A DNA stretch of 64,000 nt from Gallionella sp. (GTDB lineage: Bacteria > Pseudomonadota > Gammaproteobacteria > Burkholderiales > Gallionellaceae), in assembly GCA_028707275.1 (NCBI GenBank), contig JAQTUP010000001.1:558001-622000 (forward strand), written 5' to 3'. Under the pieces are notes generated by a model. It was given only the letters and a program-made list of their open reading frames with translations. It searched no databases and was not told where the DNA came from. Positions within the stretch are counted from its first letter, which is position 1; the number at the start of each line of letters is the position of its first letter. A program made the position numbers and the translations under genes. This document shows positions 9,853 to 25,038 of this stretch, piece after piece.

Positions 9853-12225
9853 CTAGCTGCACACCGCCCGGATTTGATTAATGTCAGTTTGTCCCTGCAT
9901 AATCTTTTCGATTCCGTCCTGTTTCAAGGTGTGCATGCCCTGTGCGATGGCGGCAAACAGCAATTCTTCGACGGTAGCCTGTTTTTGCACCAGCTTCTTG
10001 ATCGCGGGCGTCGCTTCTAAAAATTCGTATAAACCAATGCGCCCCTTATATCCTGAACCGCCGCATTCGGTACAACCGTTGGCCGATGACAGCGTAAACG
10101 CTCCGTTTTCATCGGCGTAAGCGCTTTTCCAGTGCTGATAAATCGCATCCGGATCAAGAGGAGTATTCAGGCAATATTCGCGCGCCAGATCGTGAATTTC
10201 CTCATCAGCCGCAAGATAGCTTTTTTTGCACTGAGCGCAGTGGCGCCTGGACAGCCGTTGCGCAAGAATGCCGACTAACGCATCTGCAAAGTTGAACGGA
10301 TCCATTCCCAGATCGAGCAACCTGACCATGCTCTCCGGCGCGCTGTTGGTATGCAGCGTCGAAAACACCATGTGTCCCGTCAATGAGGCTTCGATGGCGA
10401 TTTTTGCCGTTTCAATGTCGCGCATTTCACCCACCATGATGACATCCGGATCGGCGCGCAGAAAACTGCGCATCGCGGCCGCGAAAGTCCAACCGATGCG
10501 CGCGTTGACCTGAACCTGGCAAAGTCCCTCCTGAGTGATTTCTATCGGGTCTTCCGCCGTCCAGATTTTGCAATCCGGCGTATTGATAGAGCCCAGGATC
10601 GAATGCAAGGTGGTGGTCTTGCCTGATCCTGTCGGGCCGCAGATCAAGAACAGCCCGTAAGGTTTTTTGACCAAAACCTCGACGCGCGCCAGCACGTCGC
10701 CCGGCAGGCCTATTTTCTCGATCGGGATAGGCTTGGCCGCCGCGAGTATGCGCATCACGATGTTTTCCAGACCGTTGGTCGTGGGCACCGTAGCGACGCG
10801 CAGCTCTATCTTCTCCTCGCCGCGCAGCCTGAATTCAATTTTCCCGTCCTGCGGCTTACGTTTTTCAGAAATATCCAGATTCGCCATGATCTTGATTCTG
10901 GAGATGAGCGCACTCCTGAAATTGGGCGGAAATTCAAAATACTTGCTGAGCGACCCGTCTATGCGAAACCTGACATGCGTGTTGTGTTTCCCGGGATAGG
11001 TCTCGATATGAATATCCGACACCCCCTGATTGTATGCATCGATAATCACCTTATTGACCAGCCTGACCAGAGTGTTATCGGACTCGGCAATATTTTCTTC
11101 AGGTGTTTCCTCTTCGATCACCGGTGAAATCAGGTCGGATGCGAGATCATCGATCAGCAGCGAGCTGGCCGTCGTCGTGTAGAACCGCTTGATAGCCAGC
11201 AGGATATCGTCCAGCGACGCCATGACAGGCACCACATTCAAATTAGTCAAAAAGCGCAGCTCGTTGAGCGACTCCCAGTTCATCGGATTATCCGTCGCAA
11301 CGATCAGCGTCTTATCCTTGCAAAGCAGCGGCATGATCGAATACTTGCTGGCGACGCTGACCGGCACGAGCAAGACGGCGTTGGCATCAATCGTGTAATT
11401 CTTGATATTGACGAACGGGATACCCAGCTTCTTGACCAGCATGCGCTTGATGGTATCTTCATCGACGATCCCCATCTTGACGATAATTTCACCCAGCGGG
11501 ATTTTCTTGTCTAGCCCCTGCCGGGTCAGCGCCGCTTTCAAATCGTCAGGCGTGATTAATCTCTCCTGGATCAGCACATCGCCTAACTTCAGATTGGATT
11601 TTGACTGGCGTTCGAGCGCGGCGACGAGCTGCTCGGGCGTGACGATTTGTTCGTTGGTCAGATATTCACCGATACGCATCGAGCGCAACTTCTCCTGCTT
11701 TTCGAGACTGGAATCGATTTCCTGCTGCGTGACGATGTGTTCCTTGACCAGCATCTGGCCTATCGTCTCCCCGATATGGTAGCTTTTGACCGCTTGCGCC
11801 GGCATAAAATAACGAGTCACTGAGCCTGACTCGCCCGCCAGATACAGATACAGACCCGACTTGTCGGTGACAAATCCTATCGTCTCGCCCTCCAGCTTAG
11901 TATCGTTGGTAAACAACACCTGGCAGCTCTGTCTTTCTGAATGCCCGAAAATCACGGCAGGACTCTCTTCGATCAAACCCGCCTTCTTCCGAAGATTCAC
12001 CGGATATAACAAGCGAAGCTGATTGATGAGTTCAAACTGGGGCTTGTGGTAATCCCCGTTGGCAGACATCACCACCAGAGTTCCGTTTTCCGGAGAAAAG
12101 CGGGTTAATTTTCCCTGCAGCTCGCGCCCGTCATTAAATAATACGACACAGGGTTCGCTGTCGAAATCATCGACTTTCTCCCTGAATTCATAATAAAACG
12201 GGGTGGGCCAGTTAATGGGTTTCAT
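9853..12225 (-). CDS. GspE/PilB-family assembly ATPase with extended N-terminus
   Basis: 790 residues. Residues 1-150 form an unassigned region that may hold two small beta domains (around 21-55 and 92-145). Residues 151-270 hold four tandem repeats of about 33 residues resembling MshEN/T2SSE-N modules (IGEYLTNEQIVTPEQLVAAL, LGDVLIQERLITPDDLKAAL and similar). The ATPase core has Walker A GPTGSGKTTT (about 530-539), an Asp box and Walker B near VIMVGEMRDIE, and a His box ending STLHTNSAP. A zinc-type tetracysteine motif (CAQC, CTEC) is near the C-terminus. MshEN modules in related ATPases bind c-di-GMP, which fits the adjacent cyclase genes. No pilin, PilC or secretin gene is adjacent, so the machine it powers is unknown. 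Confidence 0.85.
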   Translation of the reverse strand: MKPINWPTPFYYEFREKVDDFDSEPCVVLFNDGRELQGKLTRFSPENGTLVVMSANGDYHKPQFELINQLRLLYPVNLRKKAGLIEESPAVIFGHSERQSCQVLFTNDTKLEGETIGFVTDKSGLYLYLAGESGSVTRYFMPAQAVKSYHIGETIGQMLVKEHIVTQQEIDSSLEKQEKLRSMRIGEYLTNEQIVTPEQLVAALERQSKSNLKLGDVLIQERLITPDDLKAALTRQGLDKKIPLGEIIVKMGIVDEDTIKRMLVKKLGIPFVNIKNYTIDANAVLLVPVSVASKYSIMPLLCKDKTLIVATDNPMNWESLNELRFLTNLNVVPVMASLDDILLAIKRFYTTTASSLLIDDLASDLISPVIEEETPEENIAESDNTLVRLVNKVIIDAYNQGVSDIHIETYPGKHNTHVRFRIDGSLSKYFEFPPNFRSALISRIKIMANLDISEKRKPQDGKIEFRLRGEEKIELRVATVPTTNGLENIVMRILAAAKPIPIEKIGLPGDVLARVEVLVKKPYGLFLICGPTGSGKTTTLHSILGSINTPDCKIWTAEDPIEITQEGLCQVQVNARIGWTFAAAMRSFLRADPDVIMVGEMRDIETAKIAIEASLTGHMVFSTLHTNSAPESMVRLLDLGMDPFNFADALVGILAQRLSRRHCAQCKKSYLAADEEIHDLAREYCLNTPLDPDAIYQHWKSAYADENGAFTLSSANGCTECGGSGYKGRIGLYEFLEATPAIKKLVQKQATVEELLFAAIAQGMHTLKQDGIEKIMQGQTDINQIRAVCS

Positions 12226-12294
12226 CGTAAATCCTTGTAGAACAATATGTTGAAATATCGGGGTTGGAACGACAGAATTAAAAGCTCATCTGCA

Positions 12295-14787
12295 CTACAG
12301 TTCATCGCTATAGTAGCAGTAAGTATTGCGCTTTATTTTAGCGTGATACATCGCCGTGTCTGCGTGTTTGAGCAGCGTTTCGCTGTCCATACCGTGCAAA
12401 GGATAGCTGGCAATGCCGATGCTGCACCCGATATTGCAGGACGTACCATTCAGATCGAACGGTTGCAGCAGTATCTCAAGGATGCTTTTTGCCACCTGCT
12501 CCGCACTGTCCGGGATGCTCATTTCAGTCAGGATCACGGTGAATTCATCTCCGCCCATGCGAGCCACCGTGTCGGCTTTTCGCACACAGGACAGCAGGCG
12601 GCTCGCCGTCTCCCTGAGCAGCACATCCCCCATGTCGTGCCCCAGGGTATCGTTGACTTCCTTAAAATGGTCAAGGTCGAGGAACAATACCGCCAGCGCC
12701 TCCTGATGACGTTGCGCCAGCGCCAGCCCCTGATCCAGCCTGTCCTGAAACAAGGCGCGATTAGGCAGTCCGGTCAGAGGATCGTGATGCGCCATTTTCT
12801 GAAGCTTTTCCTCGGACTGCTTGCGCTCGATGACCAGCGCCATGGTGTCAGCCACCGTCCTGAGAAATTTTTTCTCGCTCTCGCAACTGGCATGTCCTGC
12901 CGCAACATAGGCATTGAGCACCCCCAGCAACCGGCCTTCTGAGATGATAGGGATGCAGTAATGCCCATGCGGCTTGATCCCCTCATAGCTGATTTCATGC
13001 TGATCGTTAAGATGGTCATAGAAAATAATTTCGCGAGTGGCCGCAGCCTTGCCGCACAGACAACGACCGAAGGGCAACATGGCACAGGACTGCAACAGAG
13101 CATCCGGCAGATTACGCTGCGCCACCATTTCCAGTGTCTTCTGGTCTTTGACAGTCAGAAAAACCGCGCCCTCGTTCAAAAACGAAAAAGCCGGAATCGA
13201 GAGGACGGCATCGAGAGACTTTAACAGAACCTCCTTGAGCGTCAACGGGGGCAGCGAGATATTCAGTATCGAATCTAACACGCGCTGGATATGCAGCGCC
13301 TGCTGGATTTCCAGCTCGGCCTTTTTGCGCTCGGAAATATCGCGCAGCACGGCGATGCCATGCCACTTCCCGGCGATTAATGTAGACGAGAGCGCCAGCT
13401 CGACGGGGAACTCCGCGCCGCCCTTGCGGATCGCTGCCAGCTCCAGCGCCTTGCCCAGCGCCGCCCCCTGACCTGTTTCCCTGAATGCGGGAAAAGCCCT
13501 GAGATGAGCCTCATGAAAGCGGGGCGGCGCAATCAGTTTATGAAGATTCTGCCCCAGGGCTTCGGCCTGTGTGTAACCCAGGATCGTGACGGCAGCTTCG
13601 TTCCAGAAGGAAATATTTCCCTCATTGTCCATGCTGATGATGGCGTCCTGAGCAGACGCGCTGATCTTTTCGAATCGCTCCTCGCTCTCGCGCAGCTTTT
13701 CCTGCTCTTTTTGCAACTGCCCGATGAACCGGGACTGCATTTCCTCGCGGGCAGCGCCCTCATCCATCAGTTTTTGCCGGGACACGCGCAGCTCCTGTTC
13801 GATCCTGCCCAGAATCAGGTAAAAAAGACTGAGTATACTCAGTCCCGTTGCGGCAAAAATACCGAAAAACAGGAACAGGTCCCGTTGGGCGTGTTCATAA
13901 AGATGCGTCATGTCGCGCAACATCACCAGCGTGGCGATTTGACGCCCGCCCGCATCGTTCACGGGGATGATGCCCGCCCAGTAGCGATGCCCCTGCAAAT
14001 CGATATCCCGCCGGATGCGGATGCCGACATCAGGCGGCGATGCGGTGATCTGGTCGAACATCTCTGCGGGCACCACCTGCAAACTCTGCGAGACCAGCAC
14101 GGCAGATGACAAGCTGTTCCAGTCAAATGGCCTGCCCAACATACGCATCCCCGCCTGCCACTCGCTCTGAACCAGGTATTGTTTGTTGACGAGCATGAAC
14201 AGCTCGACATGAAACAGGGTGTGCGATGCCTGAACAAGCTCATCGACCTCCTGCCCCAGCTCGATGTAGCCTGCCAGCTTCCCGTCATTAAAAACGGGCA
14301 GCACGGATCGCAGGGTAAAGGTGCCAAGCGGCCCCAGCTCTATACCTGAGAACAGGGCGCCGTTCTTTTCGGCACCCAGAGCGGTATAGCGGTCGATGAT
14401 ATCGCCAAACTTTTCCGGCTTGTGAACTCGCAGCAGATTGATGCGGTGCGCATCATGAAAATACAAGTGCGTGATGTTGTGTTGCCGGTGCAGGCGCTCA
14501 TAGATGGGTAAACCTGTCGCCAGCAATTCCCGGCGATCCCCTGACTGCATGGCCAGAACCAGCTGCCTGTCCTGAGCGATGAAACGCAAGGCCGCTTCCA
14601 TCACCTCAGCCTTGCTCTCCAGGCGCGACTGGATATGCTTCTGCATGGCTTCGGCTTCCTGCTGGACGGCATCACTCTTCTGCCTGTCATCCAGGTTGCG
14701 GACAAAGTAGACGCCTATCCCGAAAAGAACCAGGCCGGCCAGTATCAGCGGCAGGATGATGCGTTGCCTTAGTGTGAGTGAGCGCAT
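12295..14787 (-). CDS. Membrane sensor diguanylate cyclase (Cache-PAS-GAF-GGDEF)
   Basis: 830 residues. A signal anchor at about 10-29 and a second span at about 303-327 bracket a periplasmic sensor of about 270 residues that resembles a double Cache domain (HLYFHDAHRINLLRVHKPEK). Then come a coiled linker, a PAS domain (about 370-495), a GAF domain (about 525-665) and a GGDEF domain. The active motif is intact (ARMGGDEFTVIL), with the inhibitory RxxD site five residues before it (RKAD). It should make c-di-GMP in response to an extracytoplasmic and a cytoplasmic cue. It ends about 70 bases upstream of the start of the GspE-type ATPase gene on the same strand, so the two may be cotranscribed. 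Confidence 0.9.
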   Translation of the reverse strand: MRSLTLRQRIILPLILAGLVLFGIGVYFVRNLDDRQKSDAVQQEAEAMQKHIQSRLESKAEVMEAALRFIAQDRQLVLAMQSGDRRELLATGLPIYERLHRQHNITHLYFHDAHRINLLRVHKPEKFGDIIDRYTALGAEKNGALFSGIELGPLGTFTLRSVLPVFNDGKLAGYIELGQEVDELVQASHTLFHVELFMLVNKQYLVQSEWQAGMRMLGRPFDWNSLSSAVLVSQSLQVVPAEMFDQITASPPDVGIRIRRDIDLQGHRYWAGIIPVNDAGGRQIATLVMLRDMTHLYEHAQRDLFLFFGIFAATGLSILSLFYLILGRIEQELRVSRQKLMDEGAAREEMQSRFIGQLQKEQEKLRESEERFEKISASAQDAIISMDNEGNISFWNEAAVTILGYTQAEALGQNLHKLIAPPRFHEAHLRAFPAFRETGQGAALGKALELAAIRKGGAEFPVELALSSTLIAGKWHGIAVLRDISERKKAELEIQQALHIQRVLDSILNISLPPLTLKEVLLKSLDAVLSIPAFSFLNEGAVFLTVKDQKTLEMVAQRNLPDALLQSCAMLPFGRCLCGKAAATREIIFYDHLNDQHEISYEGIKPHGHYCIPIISEGRLLGVLNAYVAAGHASCESEKKFLRTVADTMALVIERKQSEEKLQKMAHHDPLTGLPNRALFQDRLDQGLALAQRHQEALAVLFLDLDHFKEVNDTLGHDMGDVLLRETASRLLSCVRKADTVARMGGDEFTVILTEMSIPDSAEQVAKSILEILLQPFDLNGTSCNIGCSIGIASYPLHGMDSETLLKHADTAMYHAKIKRNTYCYYSDEL

Positions 14788-14986
14788 GTAGCCACCTTTT
14801 TTCCTGAAAAACTTTTTCTTTGCGATAATTCAATGCGGCAACGGGTTTTATATTACACCCAATCAAACCACCGGCATCTGGCGATGGCGACACATATGCT
14901 AAAATTCTGCGGCGTGTTGTAACATTTGAGCCGCTGCGAAAATAACGGGGCGCGGCGACAAGCTGGTGGCATCCGTTCACTGAACG

Positions 14987-16150
14987 ATGACCCACGGCTC
15001 CGAACTAATACACGACTCACCGAATGGACTCATGAAGATCGCTCCTTACGAATTATTGCCCAGAATCCAGCTGTCCGGAATATTTTTCAGCACTGCGATG
15101 TTTATGGCAGGCTATGAGTCCATCAAGGAAGTATATTTCCAGGGCACCCTGACTCCCTGGGAGTCGCACATCATTACCGTTGTCGTGACGGCCACGTTTG
15201 CCACCATCGCCTCATTTTTCATGCGCAAATACGCAGTCAAAGTGGACGAGCAGCTGCGCATTGCCGCGACCGCCTTTGAAGCTCAGGAAGGCATACTGGT
15301 CACCGACGACCACAAAACCATCCTTCGCGTAAACCGGGCTTTTAGCAGAATTACCGGCTACTCGTCTGCGGAAATACTGGGGAAAAACCCGCGTCTGCTC
15401 AGCTCTGGCCGTCAGGATACCGTTTTCTACGAGGCGATGTGGGAGAGCATCAACAACACAGGCTGCTGGGAAGGTGAAATATGGAACCGGCGCAGGAACG
15501 GCGAAATTTATCCCGAATATCTCACTATCACTGCCGTCAAAAATCAGGCCAATCTCGTCACCAATTACGTAGCCACTTTCACCGACATCACCGTGAGTCG
15601 CAAAAAAGCAGATGAAATCAAAAGCCTGGCATTCTATGACCCGCTCACGCACCTGCCTAACCGCCGACTTCTGCTAGACAGGATAGGACAGGCTCTGATT
15701 ATCTGTGCGCGTAACGGCCGACTGGGAGCGATATTGTTCATTGATCTGGATAATTTCAAGATGCTCAATGACACCCTGGGTCATGACATCGGCGACTTGC
15801 TGCTGCAACAGGTGGCACTGCGACTGGAGTCCTGCGTTCGCGAAGGCGACACCGTCGCGCGGCTGGGCGGTGATGAGTTCGTGGTGATGCTCAAGGAGCT
15901 GAGCTTTGACCCTTTGGAAGCGGCGACGCAGACCAAAGCTGTCGGAAATAAAATTCTCGCCGCGCTCAATCTGCCCTACCAGCTTGCGATGCACGAATAC
16001 CGGAGCACACCCAGCATCGGCGCGACCCTATTCAGCGAACATTCCCTGTCGCATGATCAACTGATCAAACAGGCTGATATCGCCATGTATCATTCCAAGA
16101 AAGTCGGCCGCAACACGCTGAGCTTCTTCGACCCGAAGATGCAAGCCTGA
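14987..16150 (+). CDS. Membrane-anchored PAS-GGDEF diguanylate cyclase
   Basis: 387 residues from ATG 14987; ATG 15032 (starting MKIAPYELL) is an equally possible start and neither has a strong Shine-Dalgarno sequence. Two hydrophobic spans (about 30-45 and 58-78) precede a PAS domain (about 90-200) and a GGDEF domain. The catalytic motif is intact (ARLGGDEFVVML), with RxxD (REGD) at the right spacing. The PAS and GGDEF parts are close to those of the protein at 25039-26433, including long identical DNA stretches, which points to a duplication. It is divergent from the cyclase gene at 12295-14787. Confidence 0.88.
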   Translation: MTHGSELIHDSPNGLMKIAPYELLPRIQLSGIFFSTAMFMAGYESIKEVYFQGTLTPWESHIITVVVTATFATIASFFMRKYAVKVDEQLRIAATAFEAQEGILVTDDHKTILRVNRAFSRITGYSSAEILGKNPRLLSSGRQDTVFYEAMWESINNTGCWEGEIWNRRRNGEIYPEYLTITAVKNQANLVTNYVATFTDITVSRKKADEIKSLAFYDPLTHLPNRRLLLDRIGQALIICARNGRLGAILFIDLDNFKMLNDTLGHDIGDLLLQQVALRLESCVREGDTVARLGGDEFVVMLKELSFDPLEAATQTKAVGNKILAALNLPYQLAMHEYRSTPSIGATLFSEHSLSHDQLIKQADIAMYHSKKVGRNTLSFFDPKMQA

Positions 16151-16197
16151 TTTAAAACACTCAGTTTCTTGCTTGTTTTTCGTGAAAAAGAATGCTT

Positions 16198-16521
16198 TCA
16201 GGGATTGACAGCGGATGCTGCGGCCGGAATCTGACTGGGTTGATTCGCAGAATCATCGAGTATCTGAAAAAACAACTCGTCGCTTTTAACCATGCCCAGC
16301 TGGCTGCGCGCGAGTTCTTCGATGGCATCGGTGCCCTGTTTCAAATCGCGCACCTGGGCATCCAGCACGGCGTTGCGCGACCTGGTCTGCACGTTGATCC
16401 GCTGCTGATCCTCGATCTGGTGATGCAACTCCCATACCCGCAACCAGCCGCCATGCCCCAGCCAAAGCGGATACTGCAACAGAATCAGCAAAGCGATCAG
16501 TATCAGTGTGACGACTCTCAT
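16198..16521 (-). CDS. ftsB: Cell division protein FtsB
   Basis: From ATG 16521 the product is 107 residues, close to the 103 of E. coli FtsB; a GTG 17 codons upstream is less likely. An N-terminal membrane span (VVTLILIALLILLQYPLWLG) is followed by a coiled coil of about 45 residues and the DivIC-type block with DAIEELARSQLGMVK. FtsB joins FtsL and FtsQ at the septum. It lies about 100 bases after eno, the conserved eno-ftsB order. The C-terminal tail is Ala/Pro-rich and probably disordered. Confidence 0.92.
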   Translation of the reverse strand: MRVVTLILIALLILLQYPLWLGHGGWLRVWELHHQIEDQQRINVQTRSRNAVLDAQVRDLKQGTDAIEELARSQLGMVKSDELFFQILDDSANQPSQIPAAASAVNP

Positions 16522-16624
16522 AGGGACAAGATAAGCGATCAGAACGACTCCAGGACAGGCCGGACGAAACACAAAGCCCCCGGCCTGAGCCAGGGGCGAC
16601 TTTAATACAGAGGAACCAGGCTTC

Positions 16625-17932
<1,308 letters not shown>

Positions 17933-18003
17933 TCAAATAATAATTACTAGTTATCAATCAATAACTCAAAACAAACCAAAGCACGAAGTCGTGCGATCAA
18001 TTC

Positions 18004-22652
<4,649 letters not shown>

Positions 22653-22657
22653 CGGGA

Positions 22658-22740
22658 GGCGTCGGTCATCGCCCTTCAGGGCGAGGGGACGCCGGGACAA
22701 CCCGACAGGATAGGATTCTGCCTATATGAATCCCTGTCGG
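22658..22740 (+). other. Structured intergenic RNA region after acsA
   Basis: GGCGTC and GACGCC enclose a CGCCC-TTCA-GGGCG hairpin (22658-22692). A second stem follows: CCGACAG + GGATTC (22702-22718) pair with GAATCC + CTGTCGG (22728-22740), with a four-base bulge. It is followed by TTTACTG rather than a clean T-run. It may be the acsA terminator or part of the leader of the HD-GYP gene that begins 68 bases later. Confidence 0.45.
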
Positions 22741-22807
22741 TTTACTGTATGGTTCGCCTCACAGATTTAAGCCTTCAACGGATAAAAAACTGAACGAGAT
22801 CAACATC

Positions 22808-24988
22808 ATGCTCCTCCCAGCAGATAGCCCCGCCCTCAGCTCCCCTGACCGTGAAACACCCCCCTCCGACAGAGCGGGCGAGAGCATGGCAAAGGAGCAA
22901 AACGAGCAGGACATCTCGCACCTGCGACAAGAAGCCGAGGCACAACTTGTCCAGATGCAACTAAAAAGGAACGCCGCAGATTCGCGCGAGGTATTGCTGC
23001 ACGAACTCCAGGTGCACCAGATCGAGCTCGAAATGCAAAATGAAACCTTGCGTCAGGCGCACATCGACATGGAGGAATCGCGCGACCGTTACGTGGATCT
23101 GTATGACTTCGCGCCCGTCGGCTATTTGACGATCAGTCAGGACGGCACCATTTCCGGCGCAAATCTCACCGCCGCCACCCTCTTCAAAGTGGCGCGCAAG
23201 GAATTGATCCGGCGCCGTTTCGATAATTTCATTATGATAGACGAGCGTGACCGCTGGTACCTGTTTTACCTGGGTGTCGTGCAACACAGCGAGATGCAGA
23301 CGATTGAACTCAGAATGCTGCGCGGCGACGGCACCGATTGGTACGCTCAACTGGACTGCGTCAAAGAGGGTGCGCAGCACGAGCATCCTATGGTACGCAT
23401 CACCCTCACCGACAATACCGAGCGCAAACAGGTCGCCCGGACACTCGCCGAAGCAAAGGTACTCGCCGAGAGCGAGGAAAAATTTCGCAAGATCACCGAG
23501 TCCGCACAGGACGCCATCATCATCATGGGGGCTGACCGGCGTATCTCGTGTTGGAACGCCTCCGCCGAAGCCATCTTCGGCCACACCGCAAAGGAGGCGC
23601 TTGGGCAGGAACTGCACGCTCTCATCGCGCCGCCCGAGGCGAATGCCGCATTTTTGGGCGCTGCCGCACATTTTCAGGACAGCGGAGAAGGGCCTGTCAT
23701 AGGCAAAACCATCGAGCTCATCGCCTTACGCAAGGGCGGCGACACCTTCCCCGTCGAACTATCCCTGTCTGCAACCCGATTCGATGGACAATGGAACGCC
23801 ATCGGTATCGTGCGCGACATTACCGAGCGCAAACAGGCACAAATCGAACTCTCTCACGCCAACCGGGCGCTCGCCACATTGAGCGAGGTGAACTGCAACC
23901 TGGTACATGCAAAGAATGAGGATGAACTGTTGCAGGCAATCTGCCAGGGCATCGTCAAACATGGTTACCGGCGGGCCTGGGTAGGCTATGTGCAGCACGA
24001 CGCGAACGAATCTGTCAAAGTCATGGCGTCCGCCGGACACGAAGGGCCGCCCGATGGCACGCAGCCTGACTGGGCTGAGCGCAGCATGACGCTGGCGGAT
24101 GCCGCCATTCATAGCGGGGAGACACAGGTTTGTCAGGACATAAGCTGTGATCTGCCAGCTTTCCCGTGGCGAGAAGACACCATCCGCTATGGCCTCATGT
24201 CCTGCATTGTGCTGCCCCTGAAAAACACGGATGAGACAGTGTTCGGCATCCTGCATGTATATGCCGCAGAAGCCCGCGCCTTCATCCCTGCCGAAGTCAC
24301 CCTGCTCGAAGAAATGGCAGCTGACATGGCTTTTGGCGTGCAAACCCTGCGCACCCGCCACGAACGCGACATGGCACAGGAGAAAAACCGGCAGCAGCTG
24401 CTGCAACTACAAGAAAATCTGGACGATACCGTGCGCACCATCGCCACCATCGTCGAAATGCGCGATCCTTATACCGCAGGCCATCAGGCAAGAGTTGCCG
24501 ACCTGGCAACAGCGATCGCCAGAGAGTTAGGACTGCCCGACGAACAAACGCATGCGATTCATCTGGCCGGCATGGTGCACGATGTGGGCAAAATTCAGGT
24601 GCCGTCCGAAATACTCAGCAAGACCGGAAAAATATCGGCGATCGAACTTCTGTTCATCAGGTCTCACGCTCAGGCGGGCTATGACATCCTGAAGAACATC
24701 CATTTTCCCTGGCCGATCGCACAGATGGTGCTGCAACACCATGAACGAATGGATGGTTCAGGTTATCCGCAAGGACTCAAGGGTGATGCAATTTTACCGG
24801 AAGCACGGATTCTGGCCGTGGCGGACGTGATCGAAGCCATGTCCTCGCATCGCCCCTACCGCCCGGAACTGGGCGTAGAGGCGGCGCTGGAGGAAATTGT
24901 TCTCATGCGCGGCACGCATTACGATCCCCCAGCGGTGGATGCCTGCGTGGCGCTATTCAGTGTGCGCGGATATATCCTCCCGAAGTGA
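22808..24988 (+). CDS. PAS-PAS-GAF-HD-GYP c-di-GMP phosphodiesterase
   Basis: 726 residues, no membrane span. A coiled N-terminus precedes PAS 1 (about 90-210), PAS 2 (about 225-345), GAF (about 360-510) and an HD-GYP domain (about 530-725). The HD motif is MVHDVGKIQVP and the GYP motif is HHERMDGSGYPQGL, so both metal and substrate features are intact. It should hydrolyse c-di-GMP to pGpG or GMP in the cytoplasm. It lies 50 bases before a PAS-GGDEF gene on the same strand, so enzymes of opposite activity are probably cotranscribed. Confidence 0.9.
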   Translation: MLLPADSPALSSPDRETPPSDRAGESMAKEQNEQDISHLRQEAEAQLVQMQLKRNAADSREVLLHELQVHQIELEMQNETLRQAHIDMEESRDRYVDLYDFAPVGYLTISQDGTISGANLTAATLFKVARKELIRRRFDNFIMIDERDRWYLFYLGVVQHSEMQTIELRMLRGDGTDWYAQLDCVKEGAQHEHPMVRITLTDNTERKQVARTLAEAKVLAESEEKFRKITESAQDAIIIMGADRRISCWNASAEAIFGHTAKEALGQELHALIAPPEANAAFLGAAAHFQDSGEGPVIGKTIELIALRKGGDTFPVELSLSATRFDGQWNAIGIVRDITERKQAQIELSHANRALATLSEVNCNLVHAKNEDELLQAICQGIVKHGYRRAWVGYVQHDANESVKVMASAGHEGPPDGTQPDWAERSMTLADAAIHSGETQVCQDISCDLPAFPWREDTIRYGLMSCIVLPLKNTDETVFGILHVYAAEARAFIPAEVTLLEEMAADMAFGVQTLRTRHERDMAQEKNRQQLLQLQENLDDTVRTIATIVEMRDPYTAGHQARVADLATAIARELGLPDEQTHAIHLAGMVHDVGKIQVPSEILSKTGKISAIELLFIRSHAQAGYDILKNIHFPWPIAQMVLQHHERMDGSGYPQGLKGDAILPEARILAVADVIEAMSSHRPYRPELGVEAALEEIVLMRGTHYDPPAVDACVALFSVRGYILPK

Positions 24989-25038
24989 TGCGAGTTACGA
25001 CCTGATGGCCTGGGATCTCAAACCAAAAAGGAGTCCGG

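Noticed and set aside
22658..22740. c-di-GMP-I (GEMM) riboswitch upstream of the HD-GYP gene
   Set aside because: The conserved GEMM core around CACAGGGCAAACC and its tetraloop receptor are absent; only generic hairpins are present.
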